In this document: in pieces, positions 8,214 through 16,438 of the stretch
How the letters are laid out: each line of letters starts with the position of its first letter
How positions within the stretch are numbered: the stretch's first letter is position 1
Assembly (NCBI RefSeq): GCF_028728205.1
Contig: NZ_JAQYUU010000001.1
Coordinates: 609,318 to 673,317 of the forward strand
Origin: Clostridium sp. 'White wine YQ'
GTDB lineage: Bacteria > Bacillota > Clostridia > Clostridiales > Clostridiaceae
Reading direction: 5' to 3'
DNA length: 64,000 nucleotides
Program-made: the position numbers and the translations under genes
The notes under the pieces: model-generated
The model's input: the letters and a program-made list of their open reading frames with translations, nothing else
Told to the model about the DNA's origin: nothing
The model's database searches: none

Positions 8214-8939
8214 TTATTTGCTTAAAGTATTAATTACAGATTCCTTAGCATTAAGCTCTAGGGTATCATCAAGAGGAGCAAGTATATAATCATATCCTTT
8301 ATTTGTTAAAGCAGTTTGAATTAATCTATCTGCAAATTCAGGATTCTTTGTAAGAAAAGGTCCGTGGAAGTAAGTCCCATAGGTATTTTTATAAATACAT
8401 CCTTCATTCCCATCTTCACCATTATTACCATAACCAACGATACATTTACCTAGAGGTTTCAAATCTTCTCCTAAATAGGTTCTTCCAGAATGATTTTCGA
8501 AGCCTACATATGTTTCGTTGAAATCTTCATTTTTGATCATGGTATTTCCTATAAATCTAGTACTTCCTCCTGTAGTATATAAATCTAATATATTTAATCC
8601 CTCTAGCTTTTCTCCTTTTGGAGAAGTGTAATACTTACCCAAAAGTTGATATCCACCGCAAATTGAAAGAAATACTTTACCACGTTCTATATATTCTTGT
8701 ATTTCATATCCTTTATTTAGTTTTAAATCATCGGATACTATAGATTGTTCGTAGTCCTGTCCACCACCAAAGAATACAATATCAAAGTCATTTCTATTAA
8801 ATTTATCACCAAGAGACAAGTTTGTAATATTAACTTTTATTCCTCTTTGTTCAGATCTATATTTAAGCACAAGTATATTTCCTAAATCTCCATAAACATT
8901 TAATAAATCAGGATATAAATGACATATATTAATTTCCAT
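8214..8939 (-). CDS. gatD: Lipid II isoglutaminyl synthase, glutamine amidotransferase subunit GatD
   Basis: Class I glutaminase of 241 aa that supplies ammonia to MurT, so that D-Glu of lipid II is amidated to D-isoglutamine on the inner face of the membrane. The nucleophile C94 lies in FLSICGGYQLLG and H192 in YFHGPF; C94 is the same position as in Staphylococcus aureus GatD. The N-terminus HLYPDLLNVYGDLGN is typical of GatD rather than CobB/CobQ. It begins 12 bases after murT, and such pairing is the standard arrangement. Confidence 0.95.
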   Translation of the reverse strand: MEINICHLYPDLLNVYGDLGNILVLKYRSEQRGIKVNITNLSLGDKFNRNDFDIVFFGGGQDYEQSIVSDDLKLNKGYEIQEYIERGKVFLSICGGYQLLGKYYTSPKGEKLEGLNILDLYTTGGSTRFIGNTMIKNEDFNETYVGFENHSGRTYLGEDLKPLGKCIVGYGNNGEDGNEGCIYKNTYGTYFHGPFLTKNPEFADRLIQTALTNKGYDYILAPLDDTLELNAKESVINTLSK

Positions 8940-8951
8940 TTAAAATTCCTC

Positions 8952-10310
8952 CTACCATAGTTCCTTTATATATCCTTTTGAGTGAAGATATTTTCTATAG
9001 TTAATCATTGCTGTATAAGTTGCGAGTACATATACATTATTATTTTCGCTATTAATAATTGAATCAGTTAAATCCTTGTACTCTTGCTTAATTATAAAAG
9101 AATTCTCGTTTAACCCAGCAATTTTAAGTCTAATAGCCATATCATACATTCTTATTCCTGATATAAATACATCTTGTATATGCAAATCCTTAAGTTTTTC
9201 AAAATCTACGTCCCAAATCCAAGATACATCTCTTCCATCTGCATAATTGTCATTTAATAAAAAGGCAGTTGAAAAAGATTCTTTATTTAAACAAAGGGTA
9301 TCAATAGCTTGATTAAACCCTGCAGGATTTTTAACAAGAATTATTTTCACTTTCTTACCTTCAATTGAAAGTATTTCTTGTCTTCCAAAGCTAGAAGATT
9401 GTTTCTCTAAGGATTCGATAATTTTATCTTCCTCAAGATCTAATTCTTTTGATATTGCATATGAGCAAAGTGCATTATAAATATTATAAACACCAGCTTG
9501 GTTAATATTTAATGCTCTTCCATTAATAGTTACACTTGAACTTTCTGGAGTTAAGTCAATTATGTTGTCAACGTAGTATTTTAATTCATCTCTCTTAAAC
9601 CCGCATCCTTCGCAATAATAATCGCCTAAGTGATTATAGGTTATAAAGTTATAGGAGTAAGGAGTTTTACAAAACTTGCAGAACTTAGCATCAGCATTAA
9701 TTTCAATTTCTTTATTATCATTAATTGAAGTACTAAATCCGTAGTAATACATTGGGTTTTTAAGCTTTAATCCACCAAGCAATGATTCGTCACCATTTAA
9801 AATAAGCTTTGTTTCAGGTACTTTTTTAATACCTTCTAATATCTTTTCTAAAGTTGTATAAACTTCACCATATCTATCTAATTGATCTCTAAACAAATTA
9901 GTAATTGTAATAATTTCTGGAACAATATCTTCAGTAATAAACTTTAAGTTAGCCTCGTCCACTTCAATAACAGCATATCTTTGAGTTTTAGAGAAGAATT
10001 TAAAATTCTCAATAAAACAAGCTACGATACCTGTATGAAGATTTGCTCCTGTTGCATTGGTTATTATATCTAATCCATTATTTTTCAAACTATTTGCTAT
10101 CATCGAGGTAGTTGTAGTTTTGCCATTTGTACCTGTTACTAAAATTACTCTATAGTTTTCTGAAACTTTTTTTAAAATCTTTTTATCAAGTTTTAAGGCA
10201 ACTTTTCCAGGAAAGTTACTACCACCTTTAAATAAATGCCTTGATAAAAATATAGTTGTTTTTCCTGCGATTATACTTAAAAAAGATTTAATACTAATTT
10301 TGTCCACCAC
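8952..10310 (-). CDS. murT: Lipid II isoglutaminyl synthase subunit MurT
   Basis: Mur-ligase-like subunit that activates the D-Glu carboxylate of lipid II with ATP and receives ammonia from GatD. 452 aa. The central ATPase domain has VTGTNGKTTT at about residues 58-67, and a Cys4 zinc ribbon (CKFCKTPYSY ... YYCEGCG, residues about 205-232) is inserted as in S. aureus MurT; a C-terminal MurT-type domain (DUF1727) follows. The start is uncertain. GTG at 10310 or 10307 has no ribosome site at normal distance, whereas AAGGTGG overlapping those codons sits well for a non-canonical ATT at 10298. Confidence 0.93.
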   Translation of the reverse strand: MVDKISIKSFLSIIAGKTTIFLSRHLFKGGSNFPGKVALKLDKKILKKVSENYRVILVTGTNGKTTTTSMIANSLKNNGLDIITNATGANLHTGIVACFIENFKFFSKTQRYAVIEVDEANLKFITEDIVPEIITITNLFRDQLDRYGEVYTTLEKILEGIKKVPETKLILNGDESLLGGLKLKNPMYYYGFSTSINDNKEIEINADAKFCKFCKTPYSYNFITYNHLGDYYCEGCGFKRDELKYYVDNIIDLTPESSSVTINGRALNINQAGVYNIYNALCSYAISKELDLEEDKIIESLEKQSSSFGRQEILSIEGKKVKIILVKNPAGFNQAIDTLCLNKESFSTAFLLNDNYADGRDVSWIWDVDFEKLKDLHIQDVFISGIRMYDMAIRLKIAGLNENSFIIKQEYKDLTDSIINSENNNVYVLATYTAMINYRKYLHSKGYIKELW

Positions 10311-10401
10311 CTTAAAATTATGTAACTTATAACTAAATATTTTAATAGGAAATTTTTAATAATACCCTTTTGATTTTAAAAAGAAAAAAATTCCCCTCCT
10401 T

Positions 10402-10430
10402 TTTATACACTAAATATGATATTTTATCAA
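10402..10430 (-). promoter_or_regulatory. Promoter of the murT-gatD operon
   Basis: On the minus strand TTGATA (10430-10425) and TATAAA (10407-10402) are separated by 17 bases. The -35 box overlaps the stop codon of the next upstream gene. Just downstream is an AAGGAGGGG block that no open reading frame uses. Confidence 0.65.
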
Positions 10431-11227
10431 TCTAAATCTATATAATTAAAGTTTTCTTTAGCATAAAAAGGTAAGTTTTGAGCCTTTGAATTAAAAGTGC
10501 TAATTGCTGCTTTTCTTTCATTATAGGATATTTTATTGAAAATTAACTTAAGGCCATAAGCAATAGGAGTATCCTTAGAATAAACCAAACTTAAGCCGTA
10601 AATAAATCGTTCACTTTTTGGGTTGTTTATTATTAAAGTTTTATCCATTACTTTACTTGAAGCTTCTGTATCAGATTCAATAATGATAATATTGAAATGT
10701 TTATCAATTAATGTTTTTTCAATAGAAGCAGTGTATTCTTTTGAATTAATTATTGCAATATTAAAAGTTCCTTTTGATAAGTAAGGAATATTTGATATAG
10801 TATATGTAAGTGGTTTTTCACTTGAAAAAATATAAGATATATATATTTTTTTACTTTGAACATTTAGAATTGTGTTAGAAACGGCATTATTTAAATCCGG
10901 GATAAATTCAAATCTATTTTTATAGGAGTTAATCAATGATACAGAGTTTTGACTTTCTTTATTTATTATTGACAAGTTTACTCCATTTTTTTCAGTTTTA
11001 TCTTTAAAATCTTTATTTTGTAAAAATGTATCTTGTAATGGAATTATGTTAAGCGGCACTTCAACTATAGAATCCTTAATAGTATCATTATTTGCTGGGG
11101 AATTGGTATAGCTTGGAGAATTGTTATATATTTTCTCGAAGTTTCCATTCGAAATAGTGATAATACCTACAATTATTCCTACTGAAAAAATTATAATTAG
11201 TAATGAAGGTTTAATTTTTAGGTTCAT
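10427..11227 (-). CDS. Exported or membrane-anchored protein of unknown function
   Basis: 266 aa, not recognised. It has a short basic N-terminus and one hydrophobic helix (about residues 8-26, SLLIIIFSVGIIVGIITI), then a Ser/Asn-rich linker (SPSYTNSPANN) and a mixed alpha/beta extracytoplasmic domain. There is no lipobox and no cysteine. A lone gene between murT and the divergent TPR gene; its upstream region is A/T-rich and shared with that gene. Confidence 0.75.
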   Translation of the reverse strand: MNLKIKPSLLIIIFSVGIIVGIITISNGNFEKIYNNSPSYTNSPANNDTIKDSIVEVPLNIIPLQDTFLQNKDFKDKTEKNGVNLSIINKESQNSVSLINSYKNRFEFIPDLNNAVSNTILNVQSKKIYISYIFSSEKPLTYTISNIPYLSKGTFNIAIINSKEYTASIEKTLIDKHFNIIIIESDTEASSKVMDKTLIINNPKSERFIYGLSLVYSKDTPIAYGLKLIFNKISYNERKAAISTFNSKAQNLPFYAKENFNYIDLD

Positions 11228-11373
11228 ATTTGGCTCCTTTTATGTTAATATATATAATGCTTTTAAAAATTCATCTATATTTAAATATAATTTAAGTATA
11301 GCATATTATAGATTTTTAATTTAGGTTTTGATAGAATTTATTTATAACAAAGAGGGGATAATTAGGAGGAAAA

Positions 11374-13227
11374 ATGGGAAAAATTAAAGAATTATTGAAC
11401 AAGCTTAAGAAAAATGGAGAGCCCATGAAAAATAAGCTAATAGAAAATGCTAAAAAAGTGAAAGAAAAAAGTTTAACTTTGTATGAGAAGTTAAAGGTTA
11501 AAATAGATCCATTTCTTAAGAGATATAAAGCATTAAGTGAAAAATGGAGTATACTCCATCCAACTGTTGTAATGAATTTTTTCTTTATGATGGCTTTAAT
11601 CATAGTTTTTTCGATAAGTACGGCTTTAAAGAAAAATCATACTTTAATTGCTAATAATAAAGCTGAAATGCTTTTCTATCAAGGAGATTTTGATAAGTCC
11701 CTAAGTGAGTACCAAAAATTGCAGGATGATGATAAATGGCCTATATGGGAAGTAAAAGAGGCAGAAATCTATTCAGTACAAGGTGAAATGGACAAGTCCA
11801 ATAGTTTTCTAAAAGATGCTATGGATAAAAGAAATAAGATAGTTGGGAATAAGAGAGAAAAGTATGAGGCTCAAGATAGAGAGTTAGTAAACTATATTGT
11901 TTTCACATATTTTATGAATAAGGATTACAAGGAAGCTTTAGAAATAGGTGAAAATGAATTAAATAAATATGGAAAAGATAAGCCATTAATGAGAACAATG
12001 TATACGGTATATATGGTAAATGGAGAGAAAGATAAAGCTAGTGAAATGGTTAAAGAATACCCAGTGGATACTGATTCAGCATATGATTTATCTATTTTAG
12101 CGAAGATGCAGATGCTTTTAGATGATTATGATAAAGGATTTGATTTGTTAAAAGAAGCTTGGTATAAGGATAAGGATGAGATTAAGGTATTTGACATAAT
12201 ATCTCAAGCAGCTACCTTTAATAAAGATTTAATTCTTCAAAAATTAATAGATAGATCTTCAAAAGAGCCAAATGAGATTTGTTATAAGTTGTGGATAGCT
12301 AAAGTATATTCAATGGCTCAAGATTCAGCTGATATGGCTCAGAAAACTCTAACAGAATTAGAGGGTAAGGATATTGGAAATATTAATGTTAAAATAATTC
12401 AAGCAAAAATATATCAGTATTCTGGTGATAATGAAAAAGGGGAAAAATTACTAAATGAAATTATCAGTGAAAACAGTCAGTCATATATAGGTTACCATAC
12501 TGCAGGATGGTACTATTATGATAAAGGGGACTATGATAAGGCATTTGAATTCGCTCAAAAGAGTATACTAGCCAATAAGGATTATCCTGATAATTATGGT
12601 TTCTTAATACCTGATATTATGTTAAAGCAAGGAAAAGATAAAGAGGCAGAACCGTATTTCAGAGCAGCTTTATTAAAAGAACCTTTTAATTATGACATTA
12701 TGACAAAGATAGCAAATTATTATTGGACAACTGCTAAAGATAGCAATAAGGCCTATGAATATTTTAGTCTTGCATCTCAAGTAAAGCCAACTGATACTGA
12801 ATTATATTATAATATGGCATTAATAAAACTAAATAGCAATTCAATTGATGATGCTATTTCATTGCTTAAGAAAGCAATTTCATTAGATGATGCAAATCCT
12901 AAATATCATAGAACATTGGGTACTATTTATATGAATCAAGAAAAGTATTCAGATGCTATTAAAGAAGTCAGATATGCATATGCAGCAGATAAGAATGACC
13001 CACTAACTTTAAATAATGCTGGTTGTTTTTATATTTCAATTAATGTTGATTTAGAAAGAGGCATGGCTAATTTAAAGGCAGCATATGAATTGAGAGATTC
13101 AATTACTGATGCAGATACAAAGAAAGCCATAGAAGATAATTATACTAAAGCAAAAGCAGTATATGATGATTATAATAAGGGTGAAGGGGATTCTATAAAG
13201 ATTCCAGATTTCACACTATTCTATTAA
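11374..13227 (+). CDS. Membrane-anchored TPR-repeat protein
   Basis: 617 aa. The first 60 residues are Lys-rich and helical, followed by one membrane helix (about residues 67-87, VVMNFFFMMALIIVFSIS) and then a long series of tetratricopeptide repeats to the C-terminus, for example YYNMALIKLNSNSIDDAISL and YHRTLGTIYMNQEKYSDAI. Such proteins act as protein-interaction scaffolds; the partner is unknown. The start has AGGAGG eight bases upstream. A monocistronic unit with its own terminator. Confidence 0.88.
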   Translation: MGKIKELLNKLKKNGEPMKNKLIENAKKVKEKSLTLYEKLKVKIDPFLKRYKALSEKWSILHPTVVMNFFFMMALIIVFSISTALKKNHTLIANNKAEMLFYQGDFDKSLSEYQKLQDDDKWPIWEVKEAEIYSVQGEMDKSNSFLKDAMDKRNKIVGNKREKYEAQDRELVNYIVFTYFMNKDYKEALEIGENELNKYGKDKPLMRTMYTVYMVNGEKDKASEMVKEYPVDTDSAYDLSILAKMQMLLDDYDKGFDLLKEAWYKDKDEIKVFDIISQAATFNKDLILQKLIDRSSKEPNEICYKLWIAKVYSMAQDSADMAQKTLTELEGKDIGNINVKIIQAKIYQYSGDNEKGEKLLNEIISENSQSYIGYHTAGWYYYDKGDYDKAFEFAQKSILANKDYPDNYGFLIPDIMLKQGKDKEAEPYFRAALLKEPFNYDIMTKIANYYWTTAKDSNKAYEYFSLASQVKPTDTELYYNMALIKLNSNSIDDAISLLKKAISLDDANPKYHRTLGTIYMNQEKYSDAIKEVRYAYAADKNDPLTLNNAGCFYISINVDLERGMANLKAAYELRDSITDADTKKAIEDNYTKAKAVYDDYNKGEGDSIKIPDFTLFY

Positions 13228-13236
13228 TAAGTTATT

Positions 13237-13285
13237 AAGAATATTACTATATAATATAATTTTATATAGTAATATTCTTTTTTTA
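13237..13285 (+). terminator. Intrinsic terminator after the TPR gene
   Basis: AAGAATATTACTATATA pairs with the complementary TATATAGTAATATTCTT across a short A/T loop, followed directly by TTTTTTT. Confidence 0.9.
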
Positions 13286-13337
13286 TAAAACTCTATGATA
13301 TAATGTTATAATAACTTATATATATTTAATTTGAAAT

Positions 13338-13416
13338 AATAGGGTTTTGAGTTCAACTAATACTTTATTAATGCCTGAAATCAAACAAGAATAAAGTAAG
13401 TTTCCTATATTAACCC
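13338..13416 (+). promoter_or_regulatory. Structured leader candidate upstream of manA
   Basis: TAGGGTT (13340-13346) can pair with AACCCTA (13412-13418), enclosing an 8-bp perfect stem ACTTTATT/AATAAAGT with a 20-base loop, and the single-stranded TAAGTTTCCTATA. The blocks AATAGGGTTT and TAAGTTTCCTATA also occur upstream of ppaX. No terminator follows before the gene. Not a riboswitch class I know. Confidence 0.45.
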
Positions 13417-13445
13417 TATATATACAGTTGAGAAGGAGGATTAAT

Positions 13446-14423
13446 ATGTACCCAATTATATTTGAAAATCTATATTATGATAGAATCTGGGGCGGAAGAG
13501 AATTAGAAGCCTTTAGAGATAACTTACCTGAAGGAAATATAGGTGAAAGCTGGGATATAGCTTGTCATCCAAATGGAATGGGTGTTGTTAAAAATGGAGA
13601 ATTTAAAGGCCTTACCTTTGAAGAGTTAATTAAGAAAAGAGGGGCTGAAATTATAGGTAGTGAGATTAAAGGGGATAGATTTCCATTACTTATTAAAATA
13701 ATAACAGCCAATGACAAATTATCAGTTCAAGTTCACCCTGGTGATGAATATGCTCTTAAAAATGAAGGAGATCTAGGAAAAACTGAAGCTTGGTATGTTA
13801 TTGATGCAAAGGAAGGTGCTAGCCTAGTAGTAGGGACTAAAGATTGTACTAAGGAAGAGTTTGAAAAAGCATTAAATTCTGGTGATTTAGAAAAATATTT
13901 AAATAGAGTGTATGTTAAACCAGGAGATTTCTATTTTGTTAAAAGTGGATTAGTTCATGCAATAGAAGAGGGCGTTACAATTGCCGAAATACAACAAAAT
14001 AGTGATACTACTTATAGGGTGTATGATTATAATAGAGGAAGAGAAATTCATGTTCAAAAAGCACTAGATGTAATTGATTTTTCCCTATCAGGTAAAAATG
14101 CAAAAGGAATAAAAATACAAGAAGAAGGTTATTTAAAGGAATACCTATCACTTTGTCCATATTTCTCTATAGAAAAATATGTATTAGAAACTGAAGTTAC
14201 AGAGAGCAGTGATAAGGAAAGATTTTATATATTTACATGTACTGAAGGAAATGGAGAAATCAAATATAAAGATGGAACTGTTAAATACTCTAAAGGTGAT
14301 TCGGTATTTATACCAGCAACACTAGGTGAATATAAAATAATAGGGAAATCAACATTGCTAAAATCATATGTGCCAAATGTAGCTAAAGTAGAAGAAGAAA
14401 TACTTAATAATATAAGAGGCTAA
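13446..14423 (+). CDS. manA: Mannose-6-phosphate isomerase, class I
   Basis: Cytosolic zinc enzyme interconverting mannose-6-phosphate and fructose-6-phosphate, linking mannose use or mannosyl precursor supply to glycolysis. 325 aa from the ATG at 13446, which has AGGAGG six bases upstream; the TTG at 13428 lies before that site. The cupin core carries the metal ligands Q95 and H97 in QVHPGD, E114 in KTEAWYV and H171 in SGLVHAI; NSDTTYRVYDYNR is the usual class I motif. This is the short form found in Firmicutes. Transcribed alone. Confidence 0.95.
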   Translation: MYPIIFENLYYDRIWGGRELEAFRDNLPEGNIGESWDIACHPNGMGVVKNGEFKGLTFEELIKKRGAEIIGSEIKGDRFPLLIKIITANDKLSVQVHPGDEYALKNEGDLGKTEAWYVIDAKEGASLVVGTKDCTKEEFEKALNSGDLEKYLNRVYVKPGDFYFVKSGLVHAIEEGVTIAEIQQNSDTTYRVYDYNRGREIHVQKALDVIDFSLSGKNAKGIKIQEEGYLKEYLSLCPYFSIEKYVLETEVTESSDKERFYIFTCTEGNGEIKYKDGTVKYSKGDSVFIPATLGEYKIIGKSTLLKSYVPNVAKVEEEILNNIRG

Positions 14424-14431
14424 TACTATTG

Positions 14432-14477
14432 CAGTTAAAAAGTTAAAATAATTTTTTGCTTTTTAACTGTTTTTTAT
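14432..14477 (+). terminator. Intrinsic terminator after manA
   Basis: CAGTTAAAAAG (14432-14442) pairs with CTTTTTAACTG (14459-14469), followed by TTTTTTAT. Confidence 0.9.
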
Positions 14478-14613
14478 GTGAATCAAACAAATAATTTATG
14501 AGTATAAATCAATATGTTAATTTATAGCAACAAAATTTTAAGGAAATTTTAATTAGACATTGATGTAATTAGGTTTTATAATGAAATTTGAGTAAACATA
14601 AAGGAGTAGACGC

Positions 14614-15489
14614 ATGGGAATTGATTTTATTTTTATACTTAAAGCTATTGTAATAGCTATTGTAGAAGGTATTACTGAATTTATACCAATATCATCTACA
14701 GGACATATGATTTTAATTGGAGAACTAATTCGCTTTAATACGGCTGAAACAAAAGCATTTTCTGATATGTTTGAGGTTGTCATACAATTGGGAGCAATTT
14801 TAGCAGTTATAGTTTTATATTGGAAGAAAATTTACACAACTGTAATTGAATTTTTTGTTTTTGCAGCTACAAGAAAGGAAGACGCAAAAAGGGGTTTTAA
14901 TTTTTGGTTATCTGTATTAATTGGTACCATACCTGCAATAATTTTAGGATTTACATTTAATGATTTTATAGAAGAAAAATTGTTCTCAGCTAAAACTGTA
15001 TCATTCGCATTTGTAGTAGGTGGTATATTACTTGTTTTAGTTGAAAACTATTATAGAAAGAATTTAAGAAAGAGTAAAAGAATAACTAAAGATATTGATA
15101 AGATAAGTTTTACTCAAGCAATAAAGGTAGGCATTTTCCAATGTTTAGCTATGTGGCCAGGAATGTCAAGAAGTGCTTCAACAATAATGGGTGGATGGAT
15201 TTCGGGACTTTCAACTTCAGTGGCTACTGAATTTTCATTTTTCTTAGCTATACCAGCTATGATCGGAGCCTCATTATTAAAGCTAATTAAATTTGATTTC
15301 TCAATAATGAATACAACTTATTGGCTTGCTTTAGCAATAGGATTTTTAGTAGCATTTTTAGTAGCTCTAGTAGTAATCGAAATGTTTATTAACTTCTTAA
15401 AGAAGAAACCTATGAGAGTATTTGCAGTATATAGAATAATTGTTGGACTTGTTTTAGTAGGTTTAGCTTTTGCAGGAATTATTAAATAA
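14614..15489 (+). CDS. uppP: Undecaprenyl-diphosphatase UppP (BacA)
   Basis: Inner-membrane enzyme that dephosphorylates undecaprenyl pyrophosphate so the lipid carrier can be reused in cell-wall synthesis; extra copies give bacitracin tolerance. 291 aa with about eight hydrophobic segments. The two conserved loops are present: EGITEFIPISSTGH near residues 18-31 and PGMSRSAST at 182-190, including the catalytic Glu, Ser, His and Arg. ATG at 14614 is preceded by AAAGGAG. Single gene with its own terminator. Confidence 0.96.
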   Translation: MGIDFIFILKAIVIAIVEGITEFIPISSTGHMILIGELIRFNTAETKAFSDMFEVVIQLGAILAVIVLYWKKIYTTVIEFFVFAATRKEDAKRGFNFWLSVLIGTIPAIILGFTFNDFIEEKLFSAKTVSFAFVVGGILLVLVENYYRKNLRKSKRITKDIDKISFTQAIKVGIFQCLAMWPGMSRSASTIMGGWISGLSTSVATEFSFFLAIPAMIGASLLKLIKFDFSIMNTTYWLALAIGFLVAFLVALVVIEMFINFLKKKPMRVFAVYRIIVGLVLVGLAFAGIIK

Positions 15490-15507
15490 AAAATGAATAT
15501 TAAAACT

Positions 15508-15543
15508 GAGCTGCTGACTAATTGTTGGCAGTTCTTTTATTTT
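15508..15543 (+). terminator. Intrinsic terminator after uppP
   Basis: GAGCTGC pairs with GCAGTTC (one G-U pair) around a 13-base loop, followed by TTTTATTTT. Confidence 0.75.
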
Positions 15544-15667
15544 CCTATATAATGTTAAATGTTATGGCTTTAGTTAATAAATTAATATATTAATTTATTT
15601 AAGTTATAATAATTAATAAAATAGATAAATTTAGTTCAAAACATAAAAAAAATTGGGAGTTGAAGAT

Positions 15668-16084
15668 ATGTACATAGCATTTGGTAATCAAATTATTGAT
15701 AGTAAAGATACTATAGATAAAATTGAAAAAAATTCTGAATTTAAAGTTGTTAAGGATATGAGCAAAGGTTCAAAAAGGGATGATATTTTGGCTCTAAACC
15801 TAAGCGTATCAATAGATATATTAAAAGAAATGATGGAAGATGATGAGATTAACATAAGTGAGTATAGTGAAGAAGAATTATTTGAAGAATATCTTACATT
15901 AGCAGAAGAGATAGCAACTGATTTAGAAGAATATATACCAGAAGAATCAATTTTAGATATTAGGGCGTATAAGTGGGATGAGTCTGACAATGACATTAAA
16001 TTAATTATTGCAGTAACTCATGAAGAGGTAGGAGAAAAGAAGCTAAAAGATATAATGAAAAGATTATTAACACAAGTAGAGTAA
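15668..16084 (+). CDS. Acidic protein of unknown function
   Basis: 138 aa from ATG 15668 (MYIAFGNQIIDSK), with GGGAG eight bases upstream; the TTG at 15653 has no ribosome site. Cytosolic and very acidic in the middle (EMMEDDEINISEYSEEEL), with predicted alternating helix and strand and no membrane segment. I do not recognise the family. Alone between uppP and pfkA, with its own terminator. Confidence 0.75.
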   Translation: MYIAFGNQIIDSKDTIDKIEKNSEFKVVKDMSKGSKRDDILALNLSVSIDILKEMMEDDEINISEYSEEELFEEYLTLAEEIATDLEEYIPEESILDIRAYKWDESDNDIKLIIAVTHEEVGEKKLKDIMKRLLTQVE

Positions 16085-16156
16085 TAATTTAGTTATATAT
16101 TTTTATAAAAGTACATGAAATATTAGTGTAGAGTAACCACGTATAAGTAATCTAAG

Positions 16157-16205
16157 GGATGAGTAATTTATAAGAAAATAACGTTACTCATCCTAATTTT
16201 ATTTT
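16157..16205 (+). terminator. Intrinsic terminator after the 15668 gene
   Basis: GGATGAGTAA (16157-16166) pairs with TTACTCATCC (16184-16193), followed by TAATTTTATTTTTT. The 354-base gap from 16085 to 16438 holds this terminator and the pfkA leader; I see no gene in it. Confidence 0.85.
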
Positions 16206-16317
16206 TTAAAGTATATATTTATATGAAATGCAAAATTGTATTTTATTAACATAAAAAAAGCTTTTAACTTTCTGAATATTATGATATCATTTAATTGTGG
16301 TAATTATCTGAATATTT

Positions 16318-16397
16318 TGCAAACGTTTAGCATTTCTTGTCGTTTGCATTAATATAGCACTAGAAAGTCGTTAAATCAAAGCACTTTCCGTGAAAGT
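16318..16397 (+). promoter_or_regulatory. pfkA upstream region: inverted repeats and mutually exclusive hairpins
   Basis: TGCAAACG (16318-16325) and CGTTTGCA (16341-16348) form a perfect 8-bp inverted repeat. Just after it, ACTTTC (16383-16388) can pair either with the upstream GAAAGT (16363-16368) or with the downstream GAAAGT (16392-16397), which are mutually exclusive. The first repeat also loosely resembles a cre (CcpA) operator, with two mismatches. Function is inferred only from form and position. Confidence 0.45.
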
Positions 16398-16438
16398 ATT
16401 ATTTTTAGAACAATCCGCAAGGGTAGAGGAGGATTATG

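Noticed and set aside
16317..16331. CcpA cre site at pfkA
   Set aside because: TGCAAACGTTTAGC differs from the cre consensus at two key positions near the 3' end; kept only as part of the inverted-repeat description.
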